Shown: positions 41,731 through 50,126 of the stretch, one piece after another
How positions within the stretch are numbered: the stretch's first letter is position 1
How the letters are laid out: every line of letters starts with the position of its first letter
Assembly: GCF_025371035.1 (NCBI RefSeq)
Contig: NZ_JANZXB010000011.1
Location: 93,247 to 157,246, forward strand
DNA length: 64,000 nucleotides
DNA from: Sphingomonas sp. LC-1
GTDB lineage: Bacteria; Pseudomonadota; Alphaproteobacteria; Sphingomonadales; Sphingomonadaceae
Direction: 5' to 3'
Notes under the pieces: generated by a model
What the model saw: the letters and a program-made list of their open reading frames with translations, nothing else
Databases searched by the model: none
Told to the model about the DNA's origin: nothing
Position numbers and translations under genes: made by a program

Positions 41731-42362
41731 CCGCTATCACGATGATGGTGCAACGCGCGGCACAGCGCGGAGTGATTCTATCAGACTGCGCTGTGACCAC
41801 ACCCGAGGGGGTGCTGATCGGCTCCGTGTCGAAGGTTGTTCAAGGCACCGCGTTCCCGTGGGCCTTCGCCATGACCGGCAATCTTTTGCCCGAGGCGATT
41901 CTGACGACCGCGCTGACCGACCCGGCGCGAACAGCGGATGCGGCCGCCTTTTCCCGCGCTTTGCCTGACGCGCTACGGCAGATGGTGGAGCAGACCGCGT
42001 TCAAGCTGCGCATACCGATGGCCGCCATCATGACGCAGGCCGTCGGCGTCATGTGGGACGAGGCAGAGCAGCGGCTGGTCGGTTTCTTCGTCACCACCCA
42101 TTCCGGCGCGCTGAGGCGTTGCAGCGCCGCTTGGAGCACGCCGCTGGGACCGCGATGCTGCTGGCGGATAATGCATTGGTGCCCCCGGATCAGGGGAGCG
42201 CAATGTACCTCGTCGCGCACAGCCTCCAAGACTCACTCGACCGACTGGACGCGATTGTCCGCACGGCTTCGGCGGCGGCGGTGCCGTCGTGACCCGCTGG
42301 TCATCGTGGGCGTGGATCCGCGCCTTCAAGGCGGTGGGCGGCATAGTGTGGATCTCGGATGA
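41727..42362 (+). CDS. Ntn-hydrolase-like phage protein, frameshifted near 42110
   Basis: Open for 211 residues, but third-position GC supports the frame only to about 42110. MTAITMMVQRAAQRGVILSD and GVLIGSVSKVVQGTAFPWAF AMTG resemble a family of phage proteins near tail genes with a proteasome-subunit-like (Ntn) fold, assigned from memory. After 42110 coding signals move to the next frame, so the gene is broken or ends early. Confidence 0.5.
   Translation: MTAITMMVQRAAQRGVILSDCAVTTPEGVLIGSVSKVVQGTAFPWAFAMTGNLLPEAILTTALTDPARTADAAAFSRALPDALRQMVEQTAFKLRIPMAAIMTQAVGVMWDEAEQRLVGFFVTTHSGALRRCSAAWSTPLGPRCCWRIMHWCPRIRGAQCTSSRTASKTHSTDWTRLSARLRRRRCRRDPLVIVGVDPRLQGGGRHSVDLG
42155..42292 (+). CDS. Small helical protein or shifted tail of previous gene
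   Basis: In the frame favoured by codon-position GC from about 42115 on. From ATG at 42155 it gives 45 residues (MLLADNALVPPDQGSAMYLV, HSLQDSLDRLDAIVRTAS). The same frame is open upstream through EALQRRLEHAAGTA, so it may instead be the C-terminus of the preceding gene after a one-base shift. Stop overlaps the next GTG (GTGA). Confidence 0.45.
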   Translation: MLLADNALVPPDQGSAMYLVAHSLQDSLDRLDAIVRTASAAAVPS

Positions 42363-42501
42363 TGGGCGGCTCACCCTGGGCTGGCACATCAAGGGGTATA
42401 CGCTGGCGCAGAACATCGAGGCGCGCCGCCTGTACGGCGAAATCGAGAATAGCGAACGGCGGCATCGCGCCGTCATGAACCGGGTTGCCGCGCGCAACTG
42501 A
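42289..42501 (+). CDS. Hypothetical protein of nested element (70 aa)
   Basis: GTG start at 42289. VTRWSSWAWIRAFKAVGGIV, WISDDGRLTLGWHIKGYT, then a charged helix. Not recognised. Followed 62 bases later by the integrase. Confidence 0.6.
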   Translation: MTRWSSWAWIRAFKAVGGIVWISDDGRLTLGWHIKGYTLAQNIEARRLYGEIENSERRHRAVMNRVAARN

Positions 42502-42562
42502 CACCCTGCCCCGCCCGTCCCGATCGGCGGCGCGGCGGGGCCTTTCACATGGAGATGAGACT

Positions 42563-43756
42563 ATGGCGAGCGTGAGCAAGCGCCGTTGGACGAAGCCCGA
42601 CGGGACGACCGGCGAGCGGTGGCAAGTCCGCTATGTCGATCCTGCCACGGGGCGACGCCCGGCAAAGGTGTTTGAACTGAAAAAAGACGCTGACGCCTTC
42701 AAACGGAAGGTTGAGCGGGAGATAGAAGACGGAGTGCATACCGCTGCGGCCGACTCGCCAAAAGTCGAGACGGTGGCAGACGAGTTCATGGCCGACGCCG
42801 CCCGCCGCTTGAAGGATGGCAGGATAGGCCGGTCACGGTTCGACAAGCTGGAACTGATCGTCCGCCGCAATGTGAAACCCAGCCTGGGCCACCTTAGCAT
42901 TCGCGACCTGACGCACGATCACGTCCGATCGCTATATGACGGGCTTGTGCGCGACGGCTTCACGCCGTTCCGTGCGCGAGATCGTTTGATCGATATTCGG
43001 CAGGTCGAGGCATTCGCGCTGCGGCGGCGATACACAAAGACCCAGCCCGTCGCGGACGTGCTGGAAGAGCTGCGGGGCATGTCACGCCCGGTGATCCGCA
43101 CATTCGAGGTCGAAGAGGTGCAGCACCTCCTACAAGTCGCGGGCGCGCACCGTCATTGGATGAGGGGTCGTGCGGCGGCGTTGTGCAATCTCATGGTGAA
43201 CCTTGCCGCGTGCTGCGGTCTGCGGCGCGGCGAGATCCTGGGACTGACGATCGCAAATGTCGACATCGAACGCCGCATCATTCAGGTCCGCCACAACCTC
43301 ACCACCTACGACGAATTGAAGGGGCCAAAGACCACGGCGGGCGTTCGAGACGTGCCCATGCCACGCCATGTCGCTGCACTGCTGGAAAAATGGGCGGCGG
43401 AACATATGCGGCCCGATCCGCGTGGATTGCTTTTCCGCACGCCGACCGGGAACCAGATATTTCCCGCGCTGGTCAACCAGATGTGGAACAAGCTGCTAAA
43501 GGACGCGGGGCTAGACCACGAGACAAACGGCTTCCATTTCCACGCGCTGCGGCATTTCGCCGCGAGTTGGATGATCGAGAACAACCTCCCCTTGCCGGAG
43601 GTGGCGAAGCTGATGGGACATAGCCGCGTCGATATGACGATGCAGGTTTACGCCCACGCGCTCCGCAACGCGGATGCCCGACATGCGGAGATGCAGCGGA
43701 TGGCGGACGCAATAGTGCCTAATCTGCTGACGCATGAAGGACGCATGGCAGCGTAA
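42563..43756 (+). CDS. int: Tyrosine integrase of nested element
   Basis: 397 residues from ATG at 42563 (GGAGATGAG upstream). N-terminal arm-binding domain GTTGERWQVRYVDPATGRRP, SAM-like core domain about 70-170, catalytic domain with Arg in CGLRRGEILGL, HALRHFAASWMIE (HxxR), GHSRVDMTMQVYAHAL (Tyr). It is unlike the helper integrase, with no DUF4102 domain. The stop is 30 bases from the right core repeat, as usual for an integrase beside its attachment site. Confidence 0.95.
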   Translation: MASVSKRRWTKPDGTTGERWQVRYVDPATGRRPAKVFELKKDADAFKRKVEREIEDGVHTAAADSPKVETVADEFMADAARRLKDGRIGRSRFDKLELIVRRNVKPSLGHLSIRDLTHDHVRSLYDGLVRDGFTPFRARDRLIDIRQVEAFALRRRYTKTQPVADVLEELRGMSRPVIRTFEVEEVQHLLQVAGAHRHWMRGRAAALCNLMVNLAACCGLRRGEILGLTIANVDIERRIIQVRHNLTTYDELKGPKTTAGVRDVPMPRHVAALLEKWAAEHMRPDPRGLLFRTPTGNQIFPALVNQMWNKLLKDAGLDHETNGFHFHALRHFAASWMIENNLPLPEVAKLMGHSRVDMTMQVYAHALRNADARHAEMQRMADAIVPNLLTHEGRMAA

Positions 43757-43792
43757 CGCACTGTAATATAACGCCCTTTTTTTCTTGGTCCC
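43728..43792. repeat. Right end of nested element: arm repeats and right attachment core
   Basis: TGACGCATG at 43728, GACGCATGG at 43740 and AACGCA at 43755 repeat the GACGCA unit of the left end; they overlap the integrase stop. The core TGGTCCC lies at 43786-43792, flanked on the terL side by CGAAGGCAA. Confidence 0.75.
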
Positions 43793-45251
43793 CGAAGGCA
43801 AACTGGTCGGGAAGCCGATGCGGCTGGAGGAGTTCCAGCAGCGCTTCATACTTGATGTTTACGACAATCCGGTCGGCACGACGGAGGGTATCCTCTCCAT
43901 CGCCCGCAAGAACGGCAAGTCCGGTCTGATCGCCGCGATCCTGCTGGCCCACATCGCGGGGCCTGAGGTGCGGCTGAATAGCCAGATCGTCAGCGGCGCC
44001 CGCTCGCGTGAGCAGGCAGCGCTCGTGTTCAACCTCGCGGCCAAGATGGTCGCCATGTCGCCCGACCTGTCCCGGCTGATCCGCATCGTACCATCGGGCA
44101 AGCGCCTGATCGGCTTGGCGCTGAATGTCGAATACAAGGCGCTGGCCGCAGAGGGCTCGACCTCGCACGGCCTGTCGCCGGTGCTCGCCATTCTCGACGA
44201 GCTGGGCCAGGTGCGCGGCGATCACGACGATTTCGTCGAGGCGATCGAGACGGCCAGCGGCGCCTATGACGATGCGCTTCGCCTGATCATCTCGACCCAG
44301 GCTCCCACTGACGCCGACATGCTGAGCGTCAAGATCGACGACGCGCGGCGATCCGGCGATCCGAAGATCATCTGCCACGTTTATGAGGCTCCGGCCGATT
44401 GCGACGTGCTTGACCCGGAAGCCCACCGCGCCGCCAACCCGGCGCTGGGCACCTTCCGGTCCCAGGCGGAATTGCTCGCGGCTGCCGAGAAGGCGTCCCG
44501 CATGCCGTCGGCGGAGAACGGCTTCCGGAATCTTTACCTCAACCAGCGGGTCAACCGGTTCTCGCCGTTCATCGCCCCGGGCGTCTGGCTCGCTTGCAAC
44601 AGCGAGGTCGATGACGAGGCGTTCGCCAAGGGACTGGTCTTCGGTGGGCTCGACCTCGCCGAGACGACCGACCTTTGCGCGTTCGTGCTGGTTGCCTTCT
44701 GGATGGGCAAATGGCACGTCAAGGCGTGGTTCTGGAAGCCTGAGGCCACGGTGCTCGATCACGCCAAGCGCGATCGGGTGCCGTATGACCGCTGGGTCAA
44801 GGATGGGCTGATCGAGACCACGCCCGGCGTCGCGGTCGATTATGAATTCGTCGCCACCAAGATCGGCCAGATCACGGACGGGATGAACATCGGTCGCATC
44901 GGGTTCGACCGGCATCGGTTCAAGACGCTCGAGGCCCAGATGGGCAAGCTGGGGATCACCCTCCCCTTTGAGCCCTTTGGCCAGGGCCACGTCAGCATGG
45001 CTCCGGCCATGGACACCACAGAGATTGCATTCCTCAACGGCCAGGTCGCCCACGGCGCGAACCCGGTGATGACGATGTGCGCCGCCAATGCCGTCGTCGA
45101 GAAGAACGCGGCGGGTGATCGGAAACTGAACAAGGCGAAGTCGACCGGCCGCATTGACGGCATGGTCGCTCTCGTGATGGCAATGGGAGTGGCGGCGATG
45201 CAGACCAACGACGCCACGAACGCCGACGACTGGATCGCGAGCCTTTCGTGA
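43785..45251 (+). CDS. terL: Terminase large subunit, 3' part split by nested element
   Basis: 487 codons from the core repeat to the stop at 45251; a TTG at 43785 opens the frame but the true start is at 36408. ATPase: RKNGKSGLIAAILLAHIAG (Walker A region), SPVLAILDELGQV (Walker B). Nuclease: FGGLDLAETTDLCAFVLVA, NIGRIGFDRHRFK. The motor that fills capsids. As it stands, a protein lacking the first 16 residues might be made from the TTG, but no ribosome site is visible, so the prophage is probably packaging-defective while the element is present. Confidence 0.93.
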   Translation: MVPEGKLVGKPMRLEEFQQRFILDVYDNPVGTTEGILSIARKNGKSGLIAAILLAHIAGPEVRLNSQIVSGARSREQAALVFNLAAKMVAMSPDLSRLIRIVPSGKRLIGLALNVEYKALAAEGSTSHGLSPVLAILDELGQVRGDHDDFVEAIETASGAYDDALRLIISTQAPTDADMLSVKIDDARRSGDPKIICHVYEAPADCDVLDPEAHRAANPALGTFRSQAELLAAAEKASRMPSAENGFRNLYLNQRVNRFSPFIAPGVWLACNSEVDDEAFAKGLVFGGLDLAETTDLCAFVLVAFWMGKWHVKAWFWKPEATVLDHAKRDRVPYDRWVKDGLIETTPGVAVDYEFVATKIGQITDGMNIGRIGFDRHRFKTLEAQMGKLGITLPFEPFGQGHVSMAPAMDTTEIAFLNGQVAHGANPVMTMCAANAVVEKNAAGDRKLNKAKSTGRIDGMVALVMAMGVAAMQTNDATNADDWIASLS

Positions 45252-46543
45252 GCAGCCGTCGCACCTTCACCGTCGAGTACGATAGCGGGCTTGCCGAAGC
45301 CGAGCGCGCAATCGCCGGTGCCCAGAAGGACATCTTGCCCTGGCGCGGCGGCCAGATGTCGACCGAGAACGCCGACAACTTCGTCCGCAATCAGGTGACC
45401 ATCGCTGAGGTGCAGGACTGGCGTGCTGCCAGCGGGCGCAACGCCCTTGGCCTTTCCGCCGTCTGGGCGTGCGTAAACCTGTTGGCGGGGACGATCGCCA
45501 GCCTTCCGCTCGTCGTCTATCGCACGTCGCGTGACGGCATCCGGTCGGTCGCACGTGATCATGCGCTGTACCGCGTGCTGCACGACAGCCCAAACTATGA
45601 CGACACGGCCACCGACTTCTGGGAATTCGCCGTCGCCGGGCTGGAGCTGCAGGGCAATGCCTATGCGCGCATCAGCAAGACAGCGACCGGCGGAATCGGA
45701 TCGCTCGTGCCGCTCCGACCTGACACAGTTACGTCTCGCCGTCTGCCGGGCGGCGAGATCGAATATTCCTATTCGGCTGACGGCAAGAAGTTCACCGTGC
45801 CCGGATCGCAGATGCTGCATATCCGCGGCCCGTTGGGCAACTCGCTGTCGGGCGCTTCGACGCTGGCGGTCTGCCGGGGTTCGTTCGACGCGGCGGTGTC
45901 GACCGATGCGGCAGCGGCGTCGATCTTTGCCAACGGCGTTCGCCCCTCCGGCATCCTGTCGGCGGGAGAGAATGTCGCCCTGACCAAAGAGCAGCGCGAC
46001 ACGCTGGAAACGCTGCTGACGGACAAGTTCGCCGGGGCATTGAAGGCGGGGCGGCCCATGCTGCTCGACCGGGGCATGAAGTGGCAGCAGCTGGACCTCA
46101 ATCCTGAGGATGCCCAGATGCTCGAAAGCCGTCGCTTCGGCGTTGAGGAAATCTGCCGGATCTTCGGCGTGCCGCCCCATATGGTCGGCCACACCGAAAA
46201 CAGCACGTCATGGGGCACCGGGCTGGAGCAGCAGACGCTCGGCTTCGTAAAGTTCTCCCTCCGGCGCCGTCTCAAGCGGATCGAGCAGGCACTCGAAAAG
46301 CAGTTGCTGACCGACCGCGACCGCGCCGAGGGCATCACCATCGAATTCAACCTGGAGGGCCTGTTGCGCGGCGACAGCGCGGGCCGGGCCAGCTTCTATC
46401 AGTCCGGTCTCAATAACGGCTGGATGACCATTAACGAGGTGCGCCGCCTGGAGAACCTGCCCCCGGTGCCGGGTGGGGATGAGCCGCGCATGCAGTCGCA
46501 GAATGTGCCGATTACCGCGACCGGTCAGCCGGTGAAGGAGTGA
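45248..46543 (+). CDS. Phage portal protein (HK97 family)
   Basis: 431 residues from GTG at 45248 (GTGA overlap with terL). GLSAVWACVNLLAGTIASLP, DATDFWEFAVAGLELQGNAY-type region, VEEICRIFGVPPHMVG and SWGTGLEQQTLGFVKF are portal signatures. Forms the dodecameric DNA gate of the head. Confidence 0.95.
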   Translation: MSSRRTFTVEYDSGLAEAERAIAGAQKDILPWRGGQMSTENADNFVRNQVTIAEVQDWRAASGRNALGLSAVWACVNLLAGTIASLPLVVYRTSRDGIRSVARDHALYRVLHDSPNYDDTATDFWEFAVAGLELQGNAYARISKTATGGIGSLVPLRPDTVTSRRLPGGEIEYSYSADGKKFTVPGSQMLHIRGPLGNSLSGASTLAVCRGSFDAAVSTDAAAASIFANGVRPSGILSAGENVALTKEQRDTLETLLTDKFAGALKAGRPMLLDRGMKWQQLDLNPEDAQMLESRRFGVEEICRIFGVPPHMVGHTENSTSWGTGLEQQTLGFVKFSLRRRLKRIEQALEKQLLTDRDRAEGITIEFNLEGLLRGDSAGRASFYQSGLNNGWMTINEVRRLENLPPVPGGDEPRMQSQNVPITATGQPVKE

Positions 46544-47175
46544 CCATGCAGACCTTCGATTTCCCCCTGGAAGTGAAGGACGTCGGCGAAGACGGCCAGA
46601 TCGAGGGCTTCGCTGCGGCCTACAACAACGTCGACCACGGCGGGGACATCATCCTGCCCGGTGCGTTCACCAAGACGCTGCGCGGCCGCAAGTCTCTCCC
46701 CATGCTTCTCTATCACGATGGTCGCCGCCCGGTCGGGGTCTGGAATGGCTTCGAGGACAGCGATCGCGGCCTCAAGATCAAGGGTCGCATCACGACCGTG
46801 TCGGCAGATGGCGCCGAGGCGCTTGCGCTGGTGCGCGACGGCGCGCTGGCCGGTCTCTCGATCGGCTATCGCTCGGTCAAAGAACGCTACACCGACACGG
46901 CGCGCGAGTTGATCGAACTGACCTTGCTGGAAACCTCGCTGGTCGCGGTACCGATGAACGATCGCGCGCAGGTGACCAAGGTCAAGCATATTGCAGGCGA
47001 CGGCAAGTTGCCGTCCCTCCCAGACTTCGAAGAGTTCCTGCGCGAGGCAGGCTTTTCGCGGGCCCAGGCCACGGCAATCGCCGGTAAAGGCCTGTCGCAT
47101 CTGCTCCGGGGTGAGCCCGGCGATGCACCCGGTGTCGACTTCCTGTCGGCGCTTTCGGCGGCCCTTGCCGCCTAG
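46540..47175 (+). CDS. HK97-family prohead protease
   Basis: 211 residues. IEGFAAAYNNVDHGGDIILP, LLYHDGRRPVGVWNG (His), ALAGLSIGYRSV (Ser) and LLETSLVAVPMNDRA are the U35 protease motifs. It cleaves the delta domain of the capsid protein during maturation. Coupled to the portal by ATGA. It may also process the satellite capsid protein. Confidence 0.94.
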   Translation: MTMQTFDFPLEVKDVGEDGQIEGFAAAYNNVDHGGDIILPGAFTKTLRGRKSLPMLLYHDGRRPVGVWNGFEDSDRGLKIKGRITTVSADGAEALALVRDGALAGLSIGYRSVKERYTDTARELIELTLLETSLVAVPMNDRAQVTKVKHIAGDGKLPSLPDFEEFLREAGFSRAQATAIAGKGLSHLLRGEPGDAPGVDFLSALSAALAA

Positions 47176-47200
47176 CTCACCTGACAACCTGGAGAATACC

Positions 47201-48496
47201 ATGCGCAAGCACATGATGCTGGCCAGCGCGGCGTCGCTGCTCGGCCCGATGACCCCGACCGAACGCGCCCGCGGCCGGTATATGCGTGGCCCCGAAGGCC
47301 ACCCCGAAACGAAGACGGCCGCCCAGCTGGCCGACGAGACTAAGTCGCTGGTCGAGCGCAAGTTCGACGAGGTGAAGGCGATTGCCGAACGCGCGCTCGG
47401 CATGGCCGAGAAGGGCGAGAAGATGTCGCCCGAGGACAAAGCCAAGGCCGACGAGGCGCTGACGACCGCCAACGAGGTGAAGGGCGCCCTCGCCACGCTG
47501 GAACAGAAGATCGCGCGCCAGGCGGAGCAAGAGCAGGTCCACGCGTCGGCAGGCGAACGCTTCGTCAATGACGAGCAGTTCAAGAGCTTCGCTGGTCAGA
47601 CCCGTCCGCGCGGCCGCATCATTGTCGATGTGAAGGACATCACATCGCTGACCACCGACGCCGCAGGTTCGGCCGGCGCGCTGGTCAACTCGGATCGCCG
47701 TGGCCTGCAGGTCGAACTGCCGCAGCGTCGCCTCACGATTCGCTCGCTGCTGTTGCCCGGAACCACCACGAGCAACCAGATCGAGTACGAGCGCGAGAAG
47801 CTGTTCACCAACAACGCCGCGCCGGTCGCCGAAGGTACGCTGAAGCCTCAGTCGGAGCTGCAGTTCGAAGACGCGACCGCCAATGTCCGCACCATCGCCC
47901 ACTGGATGCGCACGTCGGTGCAAATCTTGGCGGATGCTGCGGGCCTGCAGTCGATCATCGACCAGCGTCTGCGCTATGGCCTGGCCTATGCCGAAGAGCA
48001 GCAGCTGCTCAACGGTTCGGGCACCGGTCAGAACCTGCTCGGTCTCGTCACCGCCGCAACCCCCTATGCGGCGCCCGGCAGCCTGACCGCTACCTCGCAG
48101 GTCGACATCATCCGCCTCATGATCCTGCAGGCGGCGCTGGCGGAATATCCGCCCAACGGCATCGTGCTCAACCCGATCGACTGGGCATCGATCGAGATGC
48201 AGAAGGACGGTCAGGGCCGTTATCTGATCGGCAATCCGCAGGGCACGCTGTCGCCGACCCTCTGGGGTCTGCCGGTCGTCGCCACCCAGGCGATGGGGGT
48301 CGACAAGGCGCTGGTTGGTGCGTTCAATCTCGCCGCCCAGATCTTCGACCGTCAGGACGCCACGGTCGATGTCTCGACCGAGGATCAGGACAACTTCGTC
48401 AAGAACAAGGTCACGATCCGCGCCGAGGAACGCCTCGCCATGGCGATCTATCGCCCGCAGGCGATCGTCTACGGCGATCTGGGCCGCGTCGCCTGA
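47201..48496 (+). CDS. Helper major capsid protein (HK97 fold)
   Basis: 431 residues from ATG at 47201 (GGAG upstream). N-terminus SLLGPMTPTERARGRYMRGP, then a charged helical delta domain (about 30-125), then the capsid body with PQRRLTIRSLL, EEQQLLNGSGTGQNL, RAEERLAMAIYRP. The homologue in the nested element is at 40203. Confidence 0.95.
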   Translation: MRKHMMLASAASLLGPMTPTERARGRYMRGPEGHPETKTAAQLADETKSLVERKFDEVKAIAERALGMAEKGEKMSPEDKAKADEALTTANEVKGALATLEQKIARQAEQEQVHASAGERFVNDEQFKSFAGQTRPRGRIIVDVKDITSLTTDAAGSAGALVNSDRRGLQVELPQRRLTIRSLLLPGTTTSNQIEYEREKLFTNNAAPVAEGTLKPQSELQFEDATANVRTIAHWMRTSVQILADAAGLQSIIDQRLRYGLAYAEEQQLLNGSGTGQNLLGLVTAATPYAAPGSLTATSQVDIIRLMILQAALAEYPPNGIVLNPIDWASIEMQKDGQGRYLIGNPQGTLSPTLWGLPVVATQAMGVDKALVGAFNLAAQIFDRQDATVDVSTEDQDNFVKNKVTIRAEERLAMAIYRPQAIVYGDLGRVA

Positions 48497-48576
48497 TGAT
48501 CTCGGGGGTGGCACATCGCCGCCCCCGTTTTCGCGAACGCCGCGAGCGGCGCTCCCGAAAGCGAAGGAGTGACACC

Positions 48577-48789
48577 ATGAAGGTACAGGCCATTCTGACC
48601 AAGCCGCTCGATGGGCAGCCCGAGGGTACGCCTGTCGAATACGAGCAGGCCGACTTCGATCAGCTGAAGGCAATGGGTGCAGTTCGCCTCGCTGCCGACA
48701 AGCCCGCCCCGGCCCCGGCCCCGGCCCCGGCTCCAGCCCCGGCGCCCACCCCCGCCCCTGCGGCAGGCCAGCGTCGGGCGCGCGCGTAA
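48577..48789 (+). CDS. Small head-region protein with Pro-Ala tail
   Basis: 70 residues, AAGGAG upstream. MKVQAILTKPLDGQPEGTPV, then DFDQLKAMGAVRLAADKP and a run of Ala-Pro pairs ending in RRARA. Similar small genes follow the capsid gene in related phages; the fold of the first 45 residues is probably a small beta domain. Role unknown. Confidence 0.65.
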   Translation: MKVQAILTKPLDGQPEGTPVEYEQADFDQLKAMGAVRLAADKPAPAPAPAPAPAPAPTPAPAAGQRRARA

Positions 48790-48793
48790 TACT

Positions 48794-49360
48794 GTGCGCG
48801 TCTTCGTCATCACCCCTCCCGAGCCGGTCATCAGCTGGCAGGACGTAGACGCGCATCTGAAGCTGGACGGTGATGTCGAGCAGGCCGCGCTGGTCGAGGG
48901 GTATGTCGCTGCGGCCACCGGCCATATCGACGGGCCCGACGGCTGGCTGGGTCGCTCGATCGGCGTTCAGACCCTCGAAGCTCGGTGCGATGCCCTCACC
49001 TGCGGTAACTGCATCCGCCTCCCCTTCCCCCCCGTTATCGAACTGGTCAGTGTTTCGTATCTTGATGCCACCGGCGTCGAGCAGATGGCCGACCTGGAAG
49101 ACTTCGAGTTGATGGGCCGCGACCTCGTCGCGTCCGGCAGCACCTGGGCATGGGAGGGCGGATCGGTGCGGCGAGAGGCTGTCCGCATCCGCTACCGCGC
49201 GGGCTACGAGACCATTCCCGCCCCCATCAAGGCGGCAATCCTCCTCATGGTCGGCGATCTGCACCGCAACCGGGAGACGGTCAGCGCGGGCGCAATGACG
49301 CAGGTGCCGATGTCGACCACCGTCGAAAACCTCCTGGCCCCGTTTCGAGTGTTCGGCTGA
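48794..49360 (+). CDS. Head-tail connector protein (gp6-like)
   Basis: 188 residues from GTG at 48794. WQDVDAHLKLDGDVEQAALV, EGYVAAATGHIDG, then IKAAILLMVGDLHRNRE is the HK97 gp6 (phage_gp6) helical pattern. Forms the ring below the portal. Overlaps the next start as TGATG. Confidence 0.88.
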   Translation: MRVFVITPPEPVISWQDVDAHLKLDGDVEQAALVEGYVAAATGHIDGPDGWLGRSIGVQTLEARCDALTCGNCIRLPFPPVIELVSVSYLDATGVEQMADLEDFELMGRDLVASGSTWAWEGGSVRREAVRIRYRAGYETIPAPIKAAILLMVGDLHRNRETVSAGAMTQVPMSTTVENLLAPFRVFG

Positions 49361-49698
49361 TGGACGCCGGTGCCATGGATCGCCGGGTCGCGCTGTTGCG
49401 CGCCGGGACGGTCACGGATGATTATGGCGACGAGGTCGACGGCTTCGCGCCGCTTGCCACCGTCTGGGCTTCGGTGAAGCCGTCACCCGGCACCGAACGC
49501 CTTGCCAGCGCCGAGAACGCGGCCACCGCGCCGACCGTCATCACCATCCGCTATTCCCGCAAGGTCGCCGACCTCAATCCGCGCGACCGCATCGAATATC
49601 CTGTTGGCTCCGGCCGTCAGTTCGACATCAAGAGCGTGGTCGAGATCGGACGGCGTGAAGGTCTTCAGATTGCCGCCATCGGGCGGGCAGACGGATGA
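49360..49698 (+). CDS. Phage head closure protein
   Basis: 112 residues. MDRRVALLRAGTVTDDYGDE, ATVWASVKPSPGTER and FDIKSVVEIGRREGLQIAAI fit the SPP1 gp16 / HK97 gp7-like head-closure family. ATGA junction with the next gene. Confidence 0.87.
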   Translation: MDAGAMDRRVALLRAGTVTDDYGDEVDGFAPLATVWASVKPSPGTERLASAENAATAPTVITIRYSRKVADLNPRDRIEYPVGSGRQFDIKSVVEIGRREGLQIAAIGRADG

Positions 49699-50123
49699 AG
49701 CCGTCGTTCCACTTCGAAGGGGCGGACGATTTCGACGCTGCCCTTTCGGCGATCGGCGACGTTCCTGACGCCACGACGATCATGGCCGCGCTGACCGCAG
49801 GCGGCGAGGTAATAGTCGATATCGCCCGACCGCTGACGCCGTATCGCACCGGCGCGACGCGGGCGAGCATCACGACATCGCCGAATGCGATCAACGCGCC
49901 CCCCGAGCGCGGCTACGCCGTCTATGTCGGACCGACGACCGATGTGCCCTACGCGATCGATGAGGAATTCGGCCGCGCCGCGTCGTCCAGCGGCGGAGGC
50001 GCCACCCGCGCTCATCCATTCATGCGGCCAGCATTCGACATGGGCGGGGCCGACGCCCGCAACGCGATCCTGTCGGTGATCTCTCCAAAGTTTCGCGCCG
50101 CGGCGAGCAAGGCGAAGGGCTGA
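49695..50123 (+). CDS. HK97 gp10-like tail component
   Basis: 142 residues. IARPLTPYRTGATRASITTS, YAVYVGPTTDVPYAIDEEFG, THPFMRPAFD-type end (RAHPFMRPAFD) are the HK97 gp10 family pattern (neck/tail completion). Confidence 0.87.
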   Translation: MKPSFHFEGADDFDAALSAIGDVPDATTIMAALTAGGEVIVDIARPLTPYRTGATRASITTSPNAINAPPERGYAVYVGPTTDVPYAIDEEFGRAASSSGGGATRAHPFMRPAFDMGGADARNAILSVISPKFRAAASKAKG

Positions 50124-50126
50124 ACC

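Larger units (their letters stand above)
36454..43792 (+). mobile_element. Nested integrative element (satellite-like) inside terL
   Basis: Bounded by the direct repeat TGGTCCC at 36454-36460 and 43786-43792. Contents: excisionase-like gene at the left end, HTH gene, iterons, BRO/KilAC gene, HNH, cos-like segment, major capsid protein, small genes, integrase 30 bases from the right end. GACGCA arm-like repeats lie at both ends. There is no terminase, portal, protease, tape measure or lysis gene. About 7.3 kb is removed by recombining the repeats, which restores terL in frame. Confidence 0.92.

Noticed and set aside
36411-43785. Two complete prophages in tandem
   Set aside because: The terminase reading frame continues across 36458/43788 and the 7-base repeat bounds the insert, so one element lies inside one gene of the other; the inner one lacks most virion genes.
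36408-43790. Group I/II intron or intein in terL
   Set aside because: The insert has an integrase, excisionase-like gene, capsid gene and att-like ends; no intein blocks or intron-type protein were seen, and 7.3 kb is too large.
48707-48760. Tandem CCCCGG repeat
   Set aside because: Codes for an Ala-Pro run in the small head gene; simple low-complexity coding sequence.
47177-49264. 695-codon open frame on the minus strand
   Set aside because: Shadow of the capsid and connector genes; open only because of high GC.
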